From DASSFG01 sp035547915 (GTDB lineage: Bacteria > Planctomycetota > Planctomycetia > Pirellulales > JAICIG01): a stretch of DNA of 64,000 bases. Where the stretch lies: positions 109,976-173,975 of the forward strand of contig DASZTS010000087.1 of NCBI GenBank assembly GCA_035547915.1, given 5' to 3'. The notes under the pieces were generated by a model. It was given only the letters and a program-made list of their open reading frames with translations, made no database searches and was not told the origin of the DNA. This document shows, piece after piece, positions 44,548-53,596 of the stretch; position 1 is the first letter of the stretch; every line of letters begins with the position of its first letter. Both the position numbers and the translations under genes were made by a program.

Positions 44548-45336
44548 TTACGCGTCGTCTTGGCTATCCGTTTCCATGTCGGCCGGTTGCATGTTGCCCG
44601 TACGCATTGTAACCGGTTCCTCGGACGATCCTTTAAGGCGCCAGGCGCGAAACGGATGCTCGCGTCCGGTAGCCGGGTTGGGAATCATCTTGGGCGCAAG
44701 TTCGTTGGTTTGCAGGTCGAAGCTGTAACCGATTACAATTTCCGCAGCCTCGACGCGCAGCAGGTCTCCAACTTCTACGAAGTCGTCGCCGGGGGCTGCG
44801 CCTTTCGGCAGGATCAACGTTTGGTTGTGCGCCACGCCCTCGACGAGGCGAAACGGCGTCGGCACGACGTACATCTTGCGATCGCGAATAAGCAAATCCC
44901 CATACGAGCCGAATGCCTTGACGCTCTTGTTCTTGTGTCGGTATTCGTGGTCGGCATTGAGGAAGTCGCCATGGCAGATCACCAAGTCGAGCACGGGGTA
45001 GGTTCGACCGTCGGGCTTTTTCGGATATCGCCCGAAGACGTAGTAGACGGTTCGACCATTATGGTATCCAGAGGGAATCTGGCTGTTGCTGTCGAATGAG
45101 GCATCGCGGCCGGGATAGGCAAGTCCTTTGACCTCGAACCCGTCACTCGTCTTCACCATCCGGAAATCGGGATAGCTATTGCGGCCGCCCACGTCGAAAT
45201 GGATGCGGGTTTTCTGCAGTCTCGCCTTGAACCAGTTCTGGAAATGAAACTCTTTGTCGGTCGCGCTGACGCGCTCGATCAGCGCCCCCTTCCGCATTGC
45301 CTCGACACACGATTTAAAAACCACGACAGCCGTCAT
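44548..45336 (-). CDS. PD-(D/E)XK nuclease-like protein, candidate restriction endonuclease
   Basis: 262 residues from ATG 45336 with AGGAG five bases upstream. No known restriction family comes to mind. YPDF (Asp57), ten residues, then FEVKG (Glu68, Lys70) form the classic D-x10-E-x-K catalytic array; a Glu-containing helix (KEFHFQNWFKARL) precedes it, as in PD-(D/E)XK enzymes. Later conserved-looking blocks are VLDLVICHGDFLN and YGDLLIRDRKMYVVPTPF. The tail is acidic. It lies directly upstream of a DNA methylase, so a restriction-modification partner is the best reading. DNA cleavage is inferred, not shown. Confidence 0.6.
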   Translation of the reverse strand: MTAVVVFKSCVEAMRKGALIERVSATDKEFHFQNWFKARLQKTRIHFDVGGRNSYPDFRMVKTSDGFEVKGLAYPGRDASFDSNSQIPSGYHNGRTVYYVFGRYPKKPDGRTYPVLDLVICHGDFLNADHEYRHKNKSVKAFGSYGDLLIRDRKMYVVPTPFRLVEGVAHNQTLILPKGAAPGDDFVEVGDLLRVEAAEIVIGYSFDLQTNELAPKMIPNPATGREHPFRAWRLKGSSEEPVTMRTGNMQPADMETDSQDDA

Positions 45337-45392
45337 GTTTGCTCCTGGCGAACGAGTGTCGCATTTCTTCGTCCAATTGGCTATGGGTTACT

Positions 45393-45579
45393 GGCAGGTT
45401 GTGCGGCGACGTCTTCTTGAATCAATCGTTGACGTCCTCGATCGCATCGCCACGGACCGATCAACGCTAGCAACCTGCCATTAAAGGGGACCAATCATCG
45501 CCGGCGAGCATTTGCCACACGCGTCTCCGCGACCTGCTGGCTGGGCAGCGTTACGTCGGCCGCTGCTCGGCAGGTTGTG
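45393..45579. repeat. 11-base direct repeat with an inverted copy upstream of the nuclease gene
   Basis: GGCAGGTTGTG occurs at 45393-45403 and again at 45569-45579. CAACCTGCCA, the reverse complement of TGGCAGGTTG (45392-45401), lies at 45471-45480. All three copies are in the 244 bases between the nuclease-like gene and the glycosyltransferase remnant. That gap has no other gene. The copies may be control sites or an insertion scar. Confidence 0.35.
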
Positions 45580-45580
45580 G

Positions 45581-45975
45581 CTATACCATGCGCCAGACCG
45601 GCCGTCCGAGTGCTCCCGCCAAGTGGGCGATGACCGTCTCGGAGGTGATCACCAGATCCAGGTGCTGCATGACCGCCGCCGAGTCGACCAAGGTGGCATT
45701 GCGGTCGAGGTCGTCGAAGACGTGCAGCGGAACGTTGGCACGGTTTGCTTCGACTTGCTCCGCGCCCGGTCCTTTTTGCAGGCCGACGAGTGTGACACCG
45801 GGTACTCCGGCCAGAGTTGCAAACTCGCCAGCGGTATCGAGCGGAACTGATCGCCCTTGTAAGTGACGCTCCCCTGCGAGCAGATTCCCACCTTGAAGCC
45901 GGGCAGGGCCCCAACGCGGGGCCGCCAATGTCGGACACGTTCGGCGTCGGGCTCGATGTTGACAACGACAGCGTA
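45581..45975 (-). pseudogene. Remnant of a TPR/glycosyltransferase-41/9-like C-terminal domain
   Basis: A broken coding stretch. The first part (frame open right after the LptF stop) gives FKVGICSQGSVTYKGDQFRSIPLA. The reading then moves to another frame near 45825, where one missing G explains the shift, and continues EFATLAGVPGVTLVGLQKGPGAEQ, TAAVMKSLDL-like SAAVMQHLDLVITSETVIAHLAGALGRPVW before a stop. This is the sugar-nucleotide-binding end of TPR-linked glycosyltransferases. Both ends are truncated. Not functional. Confidence 0.65.
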
Positions 45976-47124
45976 TCAGTATTCGATCCGGTCGTACATC
46001 GTGACGGCGACCGGCACGAAGATCATCAAGGGTGCCCAGGCGGCGAGCGCGGGGCGAATGAGCGAGATTTGCCCGAGATACTGGCTGGCCATCACCACGC
46101 CCATAAAGGCCGAGCAGACACAGCCGCAGAGCCCGATGGCGATGAAGACGTTACGGTTCGTGCCGTGCAAGACGAGCGGCAGACCAAGGAAGAGGAGGGT
46201 CAAGTCCAAGAAGGGTTGTACGACACGCGAATGGATCGCCACGCGCACGTCGGCGCCGAATTCGCCGGCCAGCCCCAGACTGGGGTTCGATAGGCCGTTG
46301 ATCAGTTCCCGCGTCGACGAAAACTGCCGCCAACCCTGGCCGCCGCTGAGTTGCTCGAAGCTGACGTTGCTTACCACGAAACACTCGTCGGCCGCCAGCC
46401 AATCGAGCGCATCGAGGGGCGTAATCACGATCGGCTTGCCATCGAGCGTAAGCGAACGGCCTTGCAACAACCGATCGGGACCGGTCATGCCCTTGAACAA
46501 GTATCCGCCCGGATGTTGGGCCGTCGGCTCCCGATAATAGGCGTTCGGCGCGGCGAGTTGCTTGCCGTATTTGTTGAGTGTCTCGGGCAGGATGAAGCTC
46601 GCCTCCTCGATCCGCATCTCGTTGCTGTAGGTGACGCGGCCTTGCATGAGGATGTTCGTCTCGTTGTCGTAGCGAGGGCGAAACTCCTGGCCGCTCTCGC
46701 CACGCAGGTTCTTCGGGTCGCGTTCGAGCTTCTTCGAAAGCCTTGGAATCACCAGCTCTCGCCCGGCGCACATCAGCAGGCTGATGCTCACCGCCGCGAT
46801 CACGATCGGACGTATGACCCGAGCCCGCGACACCCCGGCCGCCGTCAGCGCCGTCAGCTCGTTGTGCCTCTGGATCCAGGTCACGGTGAACATGCCGGTG
46901 ATCATCGTCAGCATGCTGCTCATACGCTCGAACAGGAAGATCGAGCGGTAGGCATAGAATTCGCCGATCAGCCCATACACCGTCCCCTCGGTCTCCGCGT
47001 AGTGCAGGAACTCGTCGAGATTGCTGAAGGCGTCGATGACGATGTACAGGCCGTCGAAGCTGATGAAGCAGATGAAGAACACCTGCAAGAACTGACGCAG
47101 CAGGTAACGGTCGATAATCCGCAT
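45976..47124 (-). CDS. LptF/LptG family permease (YjgP/YjgQ)
   Basis: 382 residues. An N-terminal pair of membrane helices (IIDRYLLRQFLQVFFICFISFDGLY), SSMLTMITGMFTVTWIQRHNELTALTAAGVSR with the conserved coupling-helix region, a large periplasmic beta-jellyroll domain, and four C-terminal helices. One of the two membrane subunits of the LptBFG LPS exporter or a relative. Some planctomycetes keep LPS-transport genes. It lies three bases after the aminotransferase gene. The partner LptG is not in the window. Confidence 0.83.
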   Translation of the reverse strand: MRIIDRYLLRQFLQVFFICFISFDGLYIVIDAFSNLDEFLHYAETEGTVYGLIGEFYAYRSIFLFERMSSMLTMITGMFTVTWIQRHNELTALTAAGVSRARVIRPIVIAAVSISLLMCAGRELVIPRLSKKLERDPKNLRGESGQEFRPRYDNETNILMQGRVTYSNEMRIEEASFILPETLNKYGKQLAAPNAYYREPTAQHPGGYLFKGMTGPDRLLQGRSLTLDGKPIVITPLDALDWLAADECFVVSNVSFEQLSGGQGWRQFSSTRELINGLSNPSLGLAGEFGADVRVAIHSRVVQPFLDLTLLFLGLPLVLHGTNRNVFIAIGLCGCVCSAFMGVVMASQYLGQISLIRPALAAWAPLMIFVPVAVTMYDRIEY

Positions 47125-47127
47125 CGA

Positions 47128-48456
47128 TCAATCCGTTGCTTTGACGATGGCACGAGCCAGGGCGGCCATGCCCAGGTGAATCCGTTCGCTCGGCTGCACG
47201 CCGAAGCTGAGCCGCATGGAATTGGCCCGCACCTCGGTTCCTTCGCCGGGGAAGCAGAATTCGCCCGGCACATACAACACACCCTCGGCGAGGGCGAGGT
47301 CGAAGAGCTTGCCGTTCGGGCCCGCATCGCAGTGGGAGGGCAGTTCGACCCAGACATAGAGCCCGCCCTCGGGCTGCACCCAACTCACGCCCTCGATCGG
47401 ACCCAAATGTTCCTCGGCCGCCGCGAGCATGGCGGCCAGCTTGGGCCGATAGGCCTCGCGCAGCCGTTCGACGTGCGGCCACCAGCGTCCGGCGTCGAGC
47501 AGCTTGGCCACCAGGTGCTGATTGAAATTCGGCGACCCGAAATTGATATTCCCTTTCTGATCGCACACCGCGTCGAGCACAGGTTTGGGCATCAGGCCGT
47601 AGCCGACCCGTAGTCCGGGCGAGAGCGATTTCGAAAACGTGTGCGTCGTGATGACGGTATCGCCCGCCTCGTCGTATCGCCGCAGCGAAGGCAGATCGGG
47701 GCCGGCGTATCGCAGTTCGCGATAGGCCATGTCGTCGATGATGTAGATCACGTGACCGGCTTGCTGCGACCAACGGCGGACGATCTCGACAACCGCCGCC
47801 CTGCGATCGCCCACCAACGTGACGCCGCGCGGATTGTCGAAGTAGCTGACGATGTAGAGCGCCTTGACGCGCGACAACTCTTGCCGTCGGTCGAGCCGCG
47901 CCAAGGCTTCGTCCAACGCCTCGGGGATCAAACCCTGCGCGTCACTTGCCACGCCGTACGAACCGACCCCGAGATTCTTCAAGATGCCGGAGTAGACGAA
48001 GTAGGTCGGGGCCGTACAAAGAACGAGGTCGCCCGGGTCGCAGAGCGTGTCGGTGACGAGGTGCAGCAGTTCGTTGCTCCCCGCCGTCAAAATCAGGCGG
48101 TCGGCCGACAGGCCGGTTTCGGCGACGGTTTGCCCATCGGCCGCCAGCAGTTCGGCGAGGACGCGCTCGCGCAACGGGGCGAAGCCGAGGGTCGTCCCAT
48201 ACTGGAGGGCGGCACGGGCCTCAAGGGGCTCCTCCAACAAGGCCGCCATTGCCTCGCGGACCGGTTCGACCGGCAAGCTCTGCTGATCGACAAACCCGGC
48301 GGCCAGCGAGACCAGATTCGGACGGGCCAGCGCCTGATGCATCAGCTCGCTGATCGGCTGCCCGCCGGCGCGGCTCGCTCGCTGGCTGAATCGACCGGGA
48401 TGGGGCATTTCGCGGGCCGGGGCGGGGGAGTTTGGGCGATACACGTGGCGGAGCAT
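47128..48456 (-). CDS. PLP-dependent aminotransferase (class I/II, LysN/MocR-like catalytic domain)
   Basis: 442 residues from ATG 48456; ATG 48408 gives 426 and matches the usual start (FSQRASRAGGQPISELM) better. A fold-type I aminotransferase: LVSLAAGFVDQQSLP, LQYGTTLGFAPLRE, LTAGSNELLHLV, the Asn-bearing YFDNPRGVTL, DDMAYRELRYA and the PLP lysine in HTFSKSLSPGLRVGY. The pattern is that of alpha-aminoadipate/aromatic or valine-pyruvate type transaminases. No GntR domain is fused. The substrate is uncertain. It lies three bases before lptF/G. Confidence 0.8.
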   Translation of the reverse strand: MLRHVYRPNSPAPAREMPHPGRFSQRASRAGGQPISELMHQALARPNLVSLAAGFVDQQSLPVEPVREAMAALLEEPLEARAALQYGTTLGFAPLRERVLAELLAADGQTVAETGLSADRLILTAGSNELLHLVTDTLCDPGDLVLCTAPTYFVYSGILKNLGVGSYGVASDAQGLIPEALDEALARLDRRQELSRVKALYIVSYFDNPRGVTLVGDRRAAVVEIVRRWSQQAGHVIYIIDDMAYRELRYAGPDLPSLRRYDEAGDTVITTHTFSKSLSPGLRVGYGLMPKPVLDAVCDQKGNINFGSPNFNQHLVAKLLDAGRWWPHVERLREAYRPKLAAMLAAAEEHLGPIEGVSWVQPEGGLYVWVELPSHCDAGPNGKLFDLALAEGVLYVPGEFCFPGEGTEVRANSMRLSFGVQPSERIHLGMAALARAIVKATD

Positions 48457-48488
48457 AGGACAAAATGTGGTTTGTGGTCAACGGCGGA

Positions 48489-48537
48489 ACGTTTCGGAGG
48501 CGGGCCGAAACCTGCCTGCAAGTAGGACAGGTCCTGT
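48489..48537. repeat. Two inverted repeats in the divergent promoter region
   Basis: GTTTCGG (48491-48497) pairs with CCGAAAC (48505-48511). Just beyond is ACAGG-T-CCTGT (48527-48537), an 11-base palindrome. Both lie between the aminotransferase gene and the GT-C-like gene, where a regulator could bind. Confidence 0.3.
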
Positions 48538-48651
48538 AACAACACCCCTTCGCTGCTCAGGGACGTCCCAGGGACGTCGGTTGCTTGCGAAAGGTTCGCG
48601 GCATGGACTAAGCTAGCTGCCGAGGCGGACGATTTGCCGCAGCGCGGCGAG

Positions 48652-50943
48652 ATGGGCACTAGCCCTGCGGGAGGCCGGTTCGTGTCCAAAAAGGAAATGA
48701 CCCCGGCTTCTCGGCCGTCGCCACCAAGGGATCGCGAGCCGGCTCGTGCACCGAGCACCCTCTCTCTCGTCGGCTTTCTCGTCTTCGCGGTCGGGTATTT
48801 GGTCCTTTATCTCGGCACCAAATTGGCCGACCTGGGAGGAAGCGTAACCCGGTTCGAGTTGCTCACCGCTCGCACCCTGTTACCCGAGCAGGCGGCCGCG
48901 CGGTGGTTCGGCGATTCTCCATTGTGGACACTCTCCGACCGCCTTCCCGTGTTGGTCGTGGCGGCTGGCATCGTCGGCCTCGCTTGGTTGTCCGGCCGCC
49001 TTTTACTGGCGGCGTTGCGTGTCGACCCGCCCGTGGCCGATGAGAAGGCCGACGGATCGGATAGCGGTGAGGCATTCGTTCTCACGCGGCTGGAACACTT
49101 TCTGTTTTCGACCGGGGTTGGGCTCAATACGGTTTCGCTCTATGTGTTGGCGGTTGGTTTGGCCGGTCGACTGACCGGTGGGATGTTTTTCGTGCCGGCC
49201 GTCGTGATCGTTGCGCTGGCGTGCTGGCAGGCCGGCCGGCGGCGCAACCGCATCGGCCGCACGTCGCTCTCGCCTGCTGACGATGGGATCACGGCCGAAT
49301 GGTTGTGGTTGGCGGCACCCTTCGTCGCGGCGATTTTGCTGGGCGGAGTGTTGCCGCCCGTCGACTTCGATGTGCGCGAGTATCATCTGCAAGCTCCCAA
49401 GGAATTCTTCCAAAGAGGAAAGATCGAATTCCTTCGGCATAACGTCTATGGCAACATGCCGCTCGGCAGCGAGATGTTCAGCCTGTTGGCGATGGTCGCC
49501 TGCGGCAACTGGTGGCTGGGCGCGCTGGCCGGCAAGACCGTGATCGCGACCTTCGGTCCGCTCACGGCGCTGGCGCTCTTCGCCGCTGGGCGGCGCTTCG
49601 CATCCTCCGGCGCCGGCACGGTTGCGGCAGTGCTCTATCTCTCCATTCCCTGGATCGCGCATGTTTCCACGACTGGGCTGATCGAAGGCGCGCTCGGGTT
49701 CTATCTGTTCCTATCGCTGTACGCCGTCTTGCTCTGGCGGGAGTGCATCCTCGCTGCCGCCGACACGGGGCGTTGGTGGAATCAGCGCGATGCCTGCCTG
49801 GCCGTGGCGGGGCTTTGTTCGGGAGGGGCCGTTTCGTGCAAATACCCGGCGATGCTTTTTGTGGTGCTGCCGCTGATGGCCCTCATTTGCGCTTCCTCCG
49901 GCAAGCGTTGCTGGCGGCCGGTCGTCATCTATTCGATCGCGCTGATCGCCGCTTGCGGGCTGTGGTTCGCCAAGAACTGGGTGTTGACCGGCAATCCCGT
50001 CTACCCCCTGCTCTACGAGTGGCTGGGAGGTGCTACGCGCACGGCCGACAAGAACGATCGGTGGGGGCGGGCCCACCTGCCGCACGAGTTCGGTCCGTCG
50101 GCACTCGCGAACAGTCTGTCGGCGGTGGCGCTGAAGAGTTCCTGGCTGAGCCCAATCTTGCTGCCGCTGGCCGTTGTCGGCCTCGCGGTTCGCCGCTATC
50201 GCAGGCTGGCGATCGCGCTGGGCGGATATTTTGTATTCGTCATCGCCGCCTGGTGGCTGTTCACGCACCGGATCGACCGTTTCTGGGTGCCGGCCTTGCC
50301 TGTCGTGGCACTGCTCGCCGGGCTGGGCGCCGTGTGGTCGGTTTCGCTCGTCTGGCGGCGGATCGTGTTGGCATATGTTGTCGTCGGGCTCGCGATCAGC
50401 TTCGTCTATATCACTTCTCCGGAGTTCGGTTACAGCGACTACTTCGTGAGCCTGCCGACAACCAGGCGCGACACCGACCGGGTCAATCCGTGGTACTTGA
50501 CGCTGAACGACCACGTGCCGCCGGGCTCGACCGTTTTATCCGTGGGTGACGCGCAGGTCTTCGATATCGATCCGCCGGTGCTCTACAATACGGCGTTCGA
50601 CGACAACCTGGTGGCGGCGATCTTCGCGGACCGGACGCCCGAGCAGATGACCGCGGAACTACGTCGGCGCAACGTCTCACACGTCTTCGTCAACTGGAGT
50701 GAGATCCATCGCTACCGCTCGCCCGGCAACTATGGTGGTATTCCCGATTTCATCACGCCCGAATGGTTCGCCGGCCTCGTCGACGACGGGTTGTTGGAAC
50801 GCCCTTGGCAGCATCCGTTGCGGCCGAGCCAGGAGATTTATCCGGTACGAGTGGCCGAGCGCCCGGCCAGCGATGGAGCATTGCCAATCAGGCCGGCGGG
50901 TGCGGGACCGTTGCAAATGGAATCGTCCGTCGTCACACAGTAG
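48652..50943 (+). CDS. GT-C-like polytopic membrane protein
   Basis: 763 residues from ATG 48652; a TTG at 48634 and ATG at 48697 are other options. The first residues are Pro/Ser/Arg-rich and cytoplasmic. About 11-13 membrane helices follow. The first large extracytoplasmic loop carries DFDVREYHLQAPKEF, where an acidic pair early in a loop marks GT-C enzymes such as ArnT and PMT, and GNMPLGSEMF follows. A soluble C-terminal domain of about 160 residues closes the protein. It likely transfers a sugar from a polyprenyl-phosphate carrier to a surface molecule. Confidence 0.65.
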   Translation: MGTSPAGGRFVSKKEMTPASRPSPPRDREPARAPSTLSLVGFLVFAVGYLVLYLGTKLADLGGSVTRFELLTARTLLPEQAAARWFGDSPLWTLSDRLPVLVVAAGIVGLAWLSGRLLLAALRVDPPVADEKADGSDSGEAFVLTRLEHFLFSTGVGLNTVSLYVLAVGLAGRLTGGMFFVPAVVIVALACWQAGRRRNRIGRTSLSPADDGITAEWLWLAAPFVAAILLGGVLPPVDFDVREYHLQAPKEFFQRGKIEFLRHNVYGNMPLGSEMFSLLAMVACGNWWLGALAGKTVIATFGPLTALALFAAGRRFASSGAGTVAAVLYLSIPWIAHVSTTGLIEGALGFYLFLSLYAVLLWRECILAAADTGRWWNQRDACLAVAGLCSGGAVSCKYPAMLFVVLPLMALICASSGKRCWRPVVIYSIALIAACGLWFAKNWVLTGNPVYPLLYEWLGGATRTADKNDRWGRAHLPHEFGPSALANSLSAVALKSSWLSPILLPLAVVGLAVRRYRRLAIALGGYFVFVIAAWWLFTHRIDRFWVPALPVVALLAGLGAVWSVSLVWRRIVLAYVVVGLAISFVYITSPEFGYSDYFVSLPTTRRDTDRVNPWYLTLNDHVPPGSTVLSVGDAQVFDIDPPVLYNTAFDDNLVAAIFADRTPEQMTAELRRRNVSHVFVNWSEIHRYRSPGNYGGIPDFITPEWFAGLVDDGLLERPWQHPLRPSQEIYPVRVAERPASDGALPIRPAGAGPLQMESSVVTQ

Positions 50944-50987
50944 TCGGACCAGGTAGGTAAGAGCGGGCAACTCAGACACAGCCGATC

Positions 50988-53507
50988 ATGGCAGATCAAA
51001 GGCTTGCGACCGTCAGCGACTCGCCGCGGCAGCCACGCTACCAACCGCTCGTGCTGATGGTGGCCATGGTGACCGCGGGCATTGTGGCCGACCGCTTCTG
51101 CTCGCCGACAATCCCAACCTGGCTGATCGCGGGGCATCTCGCCTGGGGAAGCTGGTTCGCTGCACGCGGTCTCCGGCATCCGTTGCTCGGCACCGCTCTG
51201 CTCGGTCTCTCACTGGCGGCATTGGGAGGCGCGTGGCACCACCTGCATTGGAGTTCGTACGATCCGCAAGAAATCGGGCTCTTCGCCGACGAAGTGGCGC
51301 GACCTGCGGCCTTGCGGGCGGTGGCACTTGGCACGGCTCGGTATCTGCCGGCCCGCGATAGAGATCCGCTGATGGCGATTCCGCGGCGCGAGCGGAGCCG
51401 ATTTCTCGTGCGCGTGACCAGCATTCGCGACGGTGAGGCGTGGCGACGGGCCTCGGGGCTCGCCGAAGTCTGGGTCGACGGCGTCGTCACCGACGTCGGG
51501 AGTGGCGACCGGATGGAGATCGTCGGACAACTCTCGGCGATATCCGGCCCCCAGAATCCCGGCGAATTTGATTTCGCCCGGCATGGCCGGGCCGATCGGC
51601 AACTGAGCCGGCTATCGGCCGACTTCTTGGAGTGTGTCGACGTGCAAGAACGGGGAGGTCGCTGGTCGCCGAGCCGGCTATTCGACGACCTGCGCCGTCG
51701 CGGTCAGGATTTGCTGAAGCGGCATATCGACGCGAGTCGGGCTGGGTTGGCCTCGGCCCTGCTGCTCGGGGTGCGCGAGGATCTCGACGACGAGACGAAC
51801 GCGGCGTTCGCCAAGACGGGCACCGTCCACCTGCTGTCGATCTCGGGCCTGCATGTCGGCATCCTGTCGGTATTCTTGTTCGGCGTGCTGCGTATGGCTT
51901 TCATCGGCAGGCGGCCGGCACTGGCCGCCGTGTCGCTGGTAACGGTGGCGTACGCCCTGACGATCGCCGCCGAACCGCCCGCGGTGCGGGCGACCATCGT
52001 GGTGCTGCTGGTGTCGTTGTCGATGTTGTTGCGGCGCCGTTGGCAGCCGTTGAATCTGCTCGCGGCGGCGGCGCTCGTGGTGGTGCTCATGAACCCCTGC
52101 GATCTGTTCCGCATCGGTCCCCAGTTGTCGTTTCTGGCGGTGGCCGTGCTGGTCTGGTCAGGTGCTCGATTCGGACCGACGCCGATCACCGACCCGCTCG
52201 ATCGGCTAATTGCCGCCACGCGACCTTGGCACGAAAGGGTACTGCGCCGATCGGCTCAACGCTCGCGGCAAGCTCTCGCCACGACCTTCGCTGTGTGGGG
52301 CACGAGCGTGCCGTTGGTGCTGGCGCAGTTTCACCTGCTTTCGCCCGCCACTCTGATACTGACGCCCGTGTTGGCGATTCCAGTCTTTATGGCCCTGAGT
52401 ACGGGCTTTTTGTTGTTGACGGTCGGCTGGTTGGGGGCGCCCGTTGCTGGTTGTCTTGGTGCGGCTTGCGACGGCTCCCTGTGGCTGATCGACACCAGCG
52501 TCGACTATGCGGGATCGCTCGGCTGGAGTCATCTCTGGGCGCCCGGCCCGGCTTTTTGGTGGCTCTGCGGTTTTTATGCGGCGATGGGCGTTTGGACGGC
52601 GCTGCCGCGCTACCGTCCGCCGCGGCGCTGGTGCCTCGGTTGCCTGGCCTGCTGGATGTCACTCGGTTTCCTGCTGCCGATCGCGGCCAAGCCGCGCGAG
52701 CCGCGGTTGGTCTGCACCTTCTTGTCGGTCGGGCACGGCTGCGCCGTGTTGCTGGAATTGCCGGCCGGCGAAAAGGTGCTCTACGACGCCGGCCGCTTAG
52801 GCTCGCCCGCGGCGGGTGCCCGTTCGGTGGCCAGTTACCTCTGGCATCGCGGTGTCACTCACCTCGACGCGATCGTGCTGTCGCACGCCGACGTCGATCA
52901 CTATAATGCGGTGCCTGAATTGTTGGAAAAGTTCGGCGTGGGCGTGGTCTATACGACGCCGGCCATGTTGCAAGACGAAGGGGCCGGCATGCAGACGCTC
53001 GTGTCGGCGGTCCGACGGGCGGGCGTGCCGCTGCGTGAGACGTGGTCGGGTGACCGCTTACGAGTGGGTGGCGAGTGTTTGCTGGAAGTGTGGCACCCGA
53101 CGCGCAGCGGCGTGTTGGGAAGCGACAACGCCAACAGCCTGGTGCTCGACATCGAGTATCGGGACAAACGCATCCTGCTCACCGGCGACTTGGAGACTCC
53201 CGGCATGGACGACCTGCTGTCCGAGTCGCCCTGCCACTGCGACGTGATCCTGACGCCCCATCACGGCAGCGCGCGGAGCAATCCTCCGGGATTTGCGGCC
53301 TGGAGCACGCCCGATGTCGCCATCGTCAGCGGCGGCTTCAATGACCGTCGGCCGGAAGTCGATCGAGCGTATATCCAACACGGCGCCCGAGTGTTCAACA
53401 CCGCCGACAGCGGAGCGATTCGCGTGATTATCGACGCTGGCGGCGTGCATGTGTCGACCTGGAAGCAACAGACACCATCGCCACCCTCCGCCGACGAGTC
53501 GTTTTAG
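50988..53507 (+). CDS. comEC: ComEC/Rec2 DNA-uptake channel protein
   Basis: 839 residues. All three ComEC parts are present: the DUF4131-like N-terminal domain with an OB-like strand set, the Competence domain with LLGVREDL and HLLSISGLHVGIL, and many helices, and a C-terminal beta-lactamase-like domain with LSVGHGCAVLLELP, LSHADVDHYNAVPEL and LTPHHGSARSN. It forms the inner-membrane channel for single-strand DNA during transformation. The other com genes are not seen here. It lies 44 bases after the GT-C-like gene. Confidence 0.9.
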   Translation: MADQRLATVSDSPRQPRYQPLVLMVAMVTAGIVADRFCSPTIPTWLIAGHLAWGSWFAARGLRHPLLGTALLGLSLAALGGAWHHLHWSSYDPQEIGLFADEVARPAALRAVALGTARYLPARDRDPLMAIPRRERSRFLVRVTSIRDGEAWRRASGLAEVWVDGVVTDVGSGDRMEIVGQLSAISGPQNPGEFDFARHGRADRQLSRLSADFLECVDVQERGGRWSPSRLFDDLRRRGQDLLKRHIDASRAGLASALLLGVREDLDDETNAAFAKTGTVHLLSISGLHVGILSVFLFGVLRMAFIGRRPALAAVSLVTVAYALTIAAEPPAVRATIVVLLVSLSMLLRRRWQPLNLLAAAALVVVLMNPCDLFRIGPQLSFLAVAVLVWSGARFGPTPITDPLDRLIAATRPWHERVLRRSAQRSRQALATTFAVWGTSVPLVLAQFHLLSPATLILTPVLAIPVFMALSTGFLLLTVGWLGAPVAGCLGAACDGSLWLIDTSVDYAGSLGWSHLWAPGPAFWWLCGFYAAMGVWTALPRYRPPRRWCLGCLACWMSLGFLLPIAAKPREPRLVCTFLSVGHGCAVLLELPAGEKVLYDAGRLGSPAAGARSVASYLWHRGVTHLDAIVLSHADVDHYNAVPELLEKFGVGVVYTTPAMLQDEGAGMQTLVSAVRRAGVPLRETWSGDRLRVGGECLLEVWHPTRSGVLGSDNANSLVLDIEYRDKRILLTGDLETPGMDDLLSESPCHCDVILTPHHGSARSNPPGFAAWSTPDVAIVSGGFNDRRPEVDRAYIQHGARVFNTADSGAIRVIIDAGGVHVSTWKQQTPSPPSADESF

Positions 53508-53536
53508 AAATCGCCCGAACGCCAGGCGCCGTGGGC

Positions 53537-53566
53537 AAAAAATCGGCCGTGAATCGCCGATTTTTT
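53537..53566. terminator. Bidirectional terminator between comEC and the MBL gene
   Basis: AAAAAATCGGC (53537-53547) pairs perfectly with GCCGATTTTTT (53556-53566), loop of eight bases. It works in both directions, as the A-run and T-run form U-tracts for each strand, and it lies between two convergent genes. Confidence 0.85.
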
Positions 53567-53596
53567 TTGGAGCGCGATGCGGTTTTGTCGGTTGCC

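Noticed and set aside
46351..47613. 420-codon plus-strand frame antisense to lptF and the aminotransferase
   Set aside because: Composition is that of an antisense GC-rich shadow. No family pattern.
46151..47773. 540-codon minus-strand frame across lptF and the aminotransferase
   Set aside because: Arg/Ala-rich shadow frame of two genes with clear families.
51632..52906. 424-codon frame inside comEC
   Set aside because: Shadow frame; comEC motifs run through the whole region in another frame.
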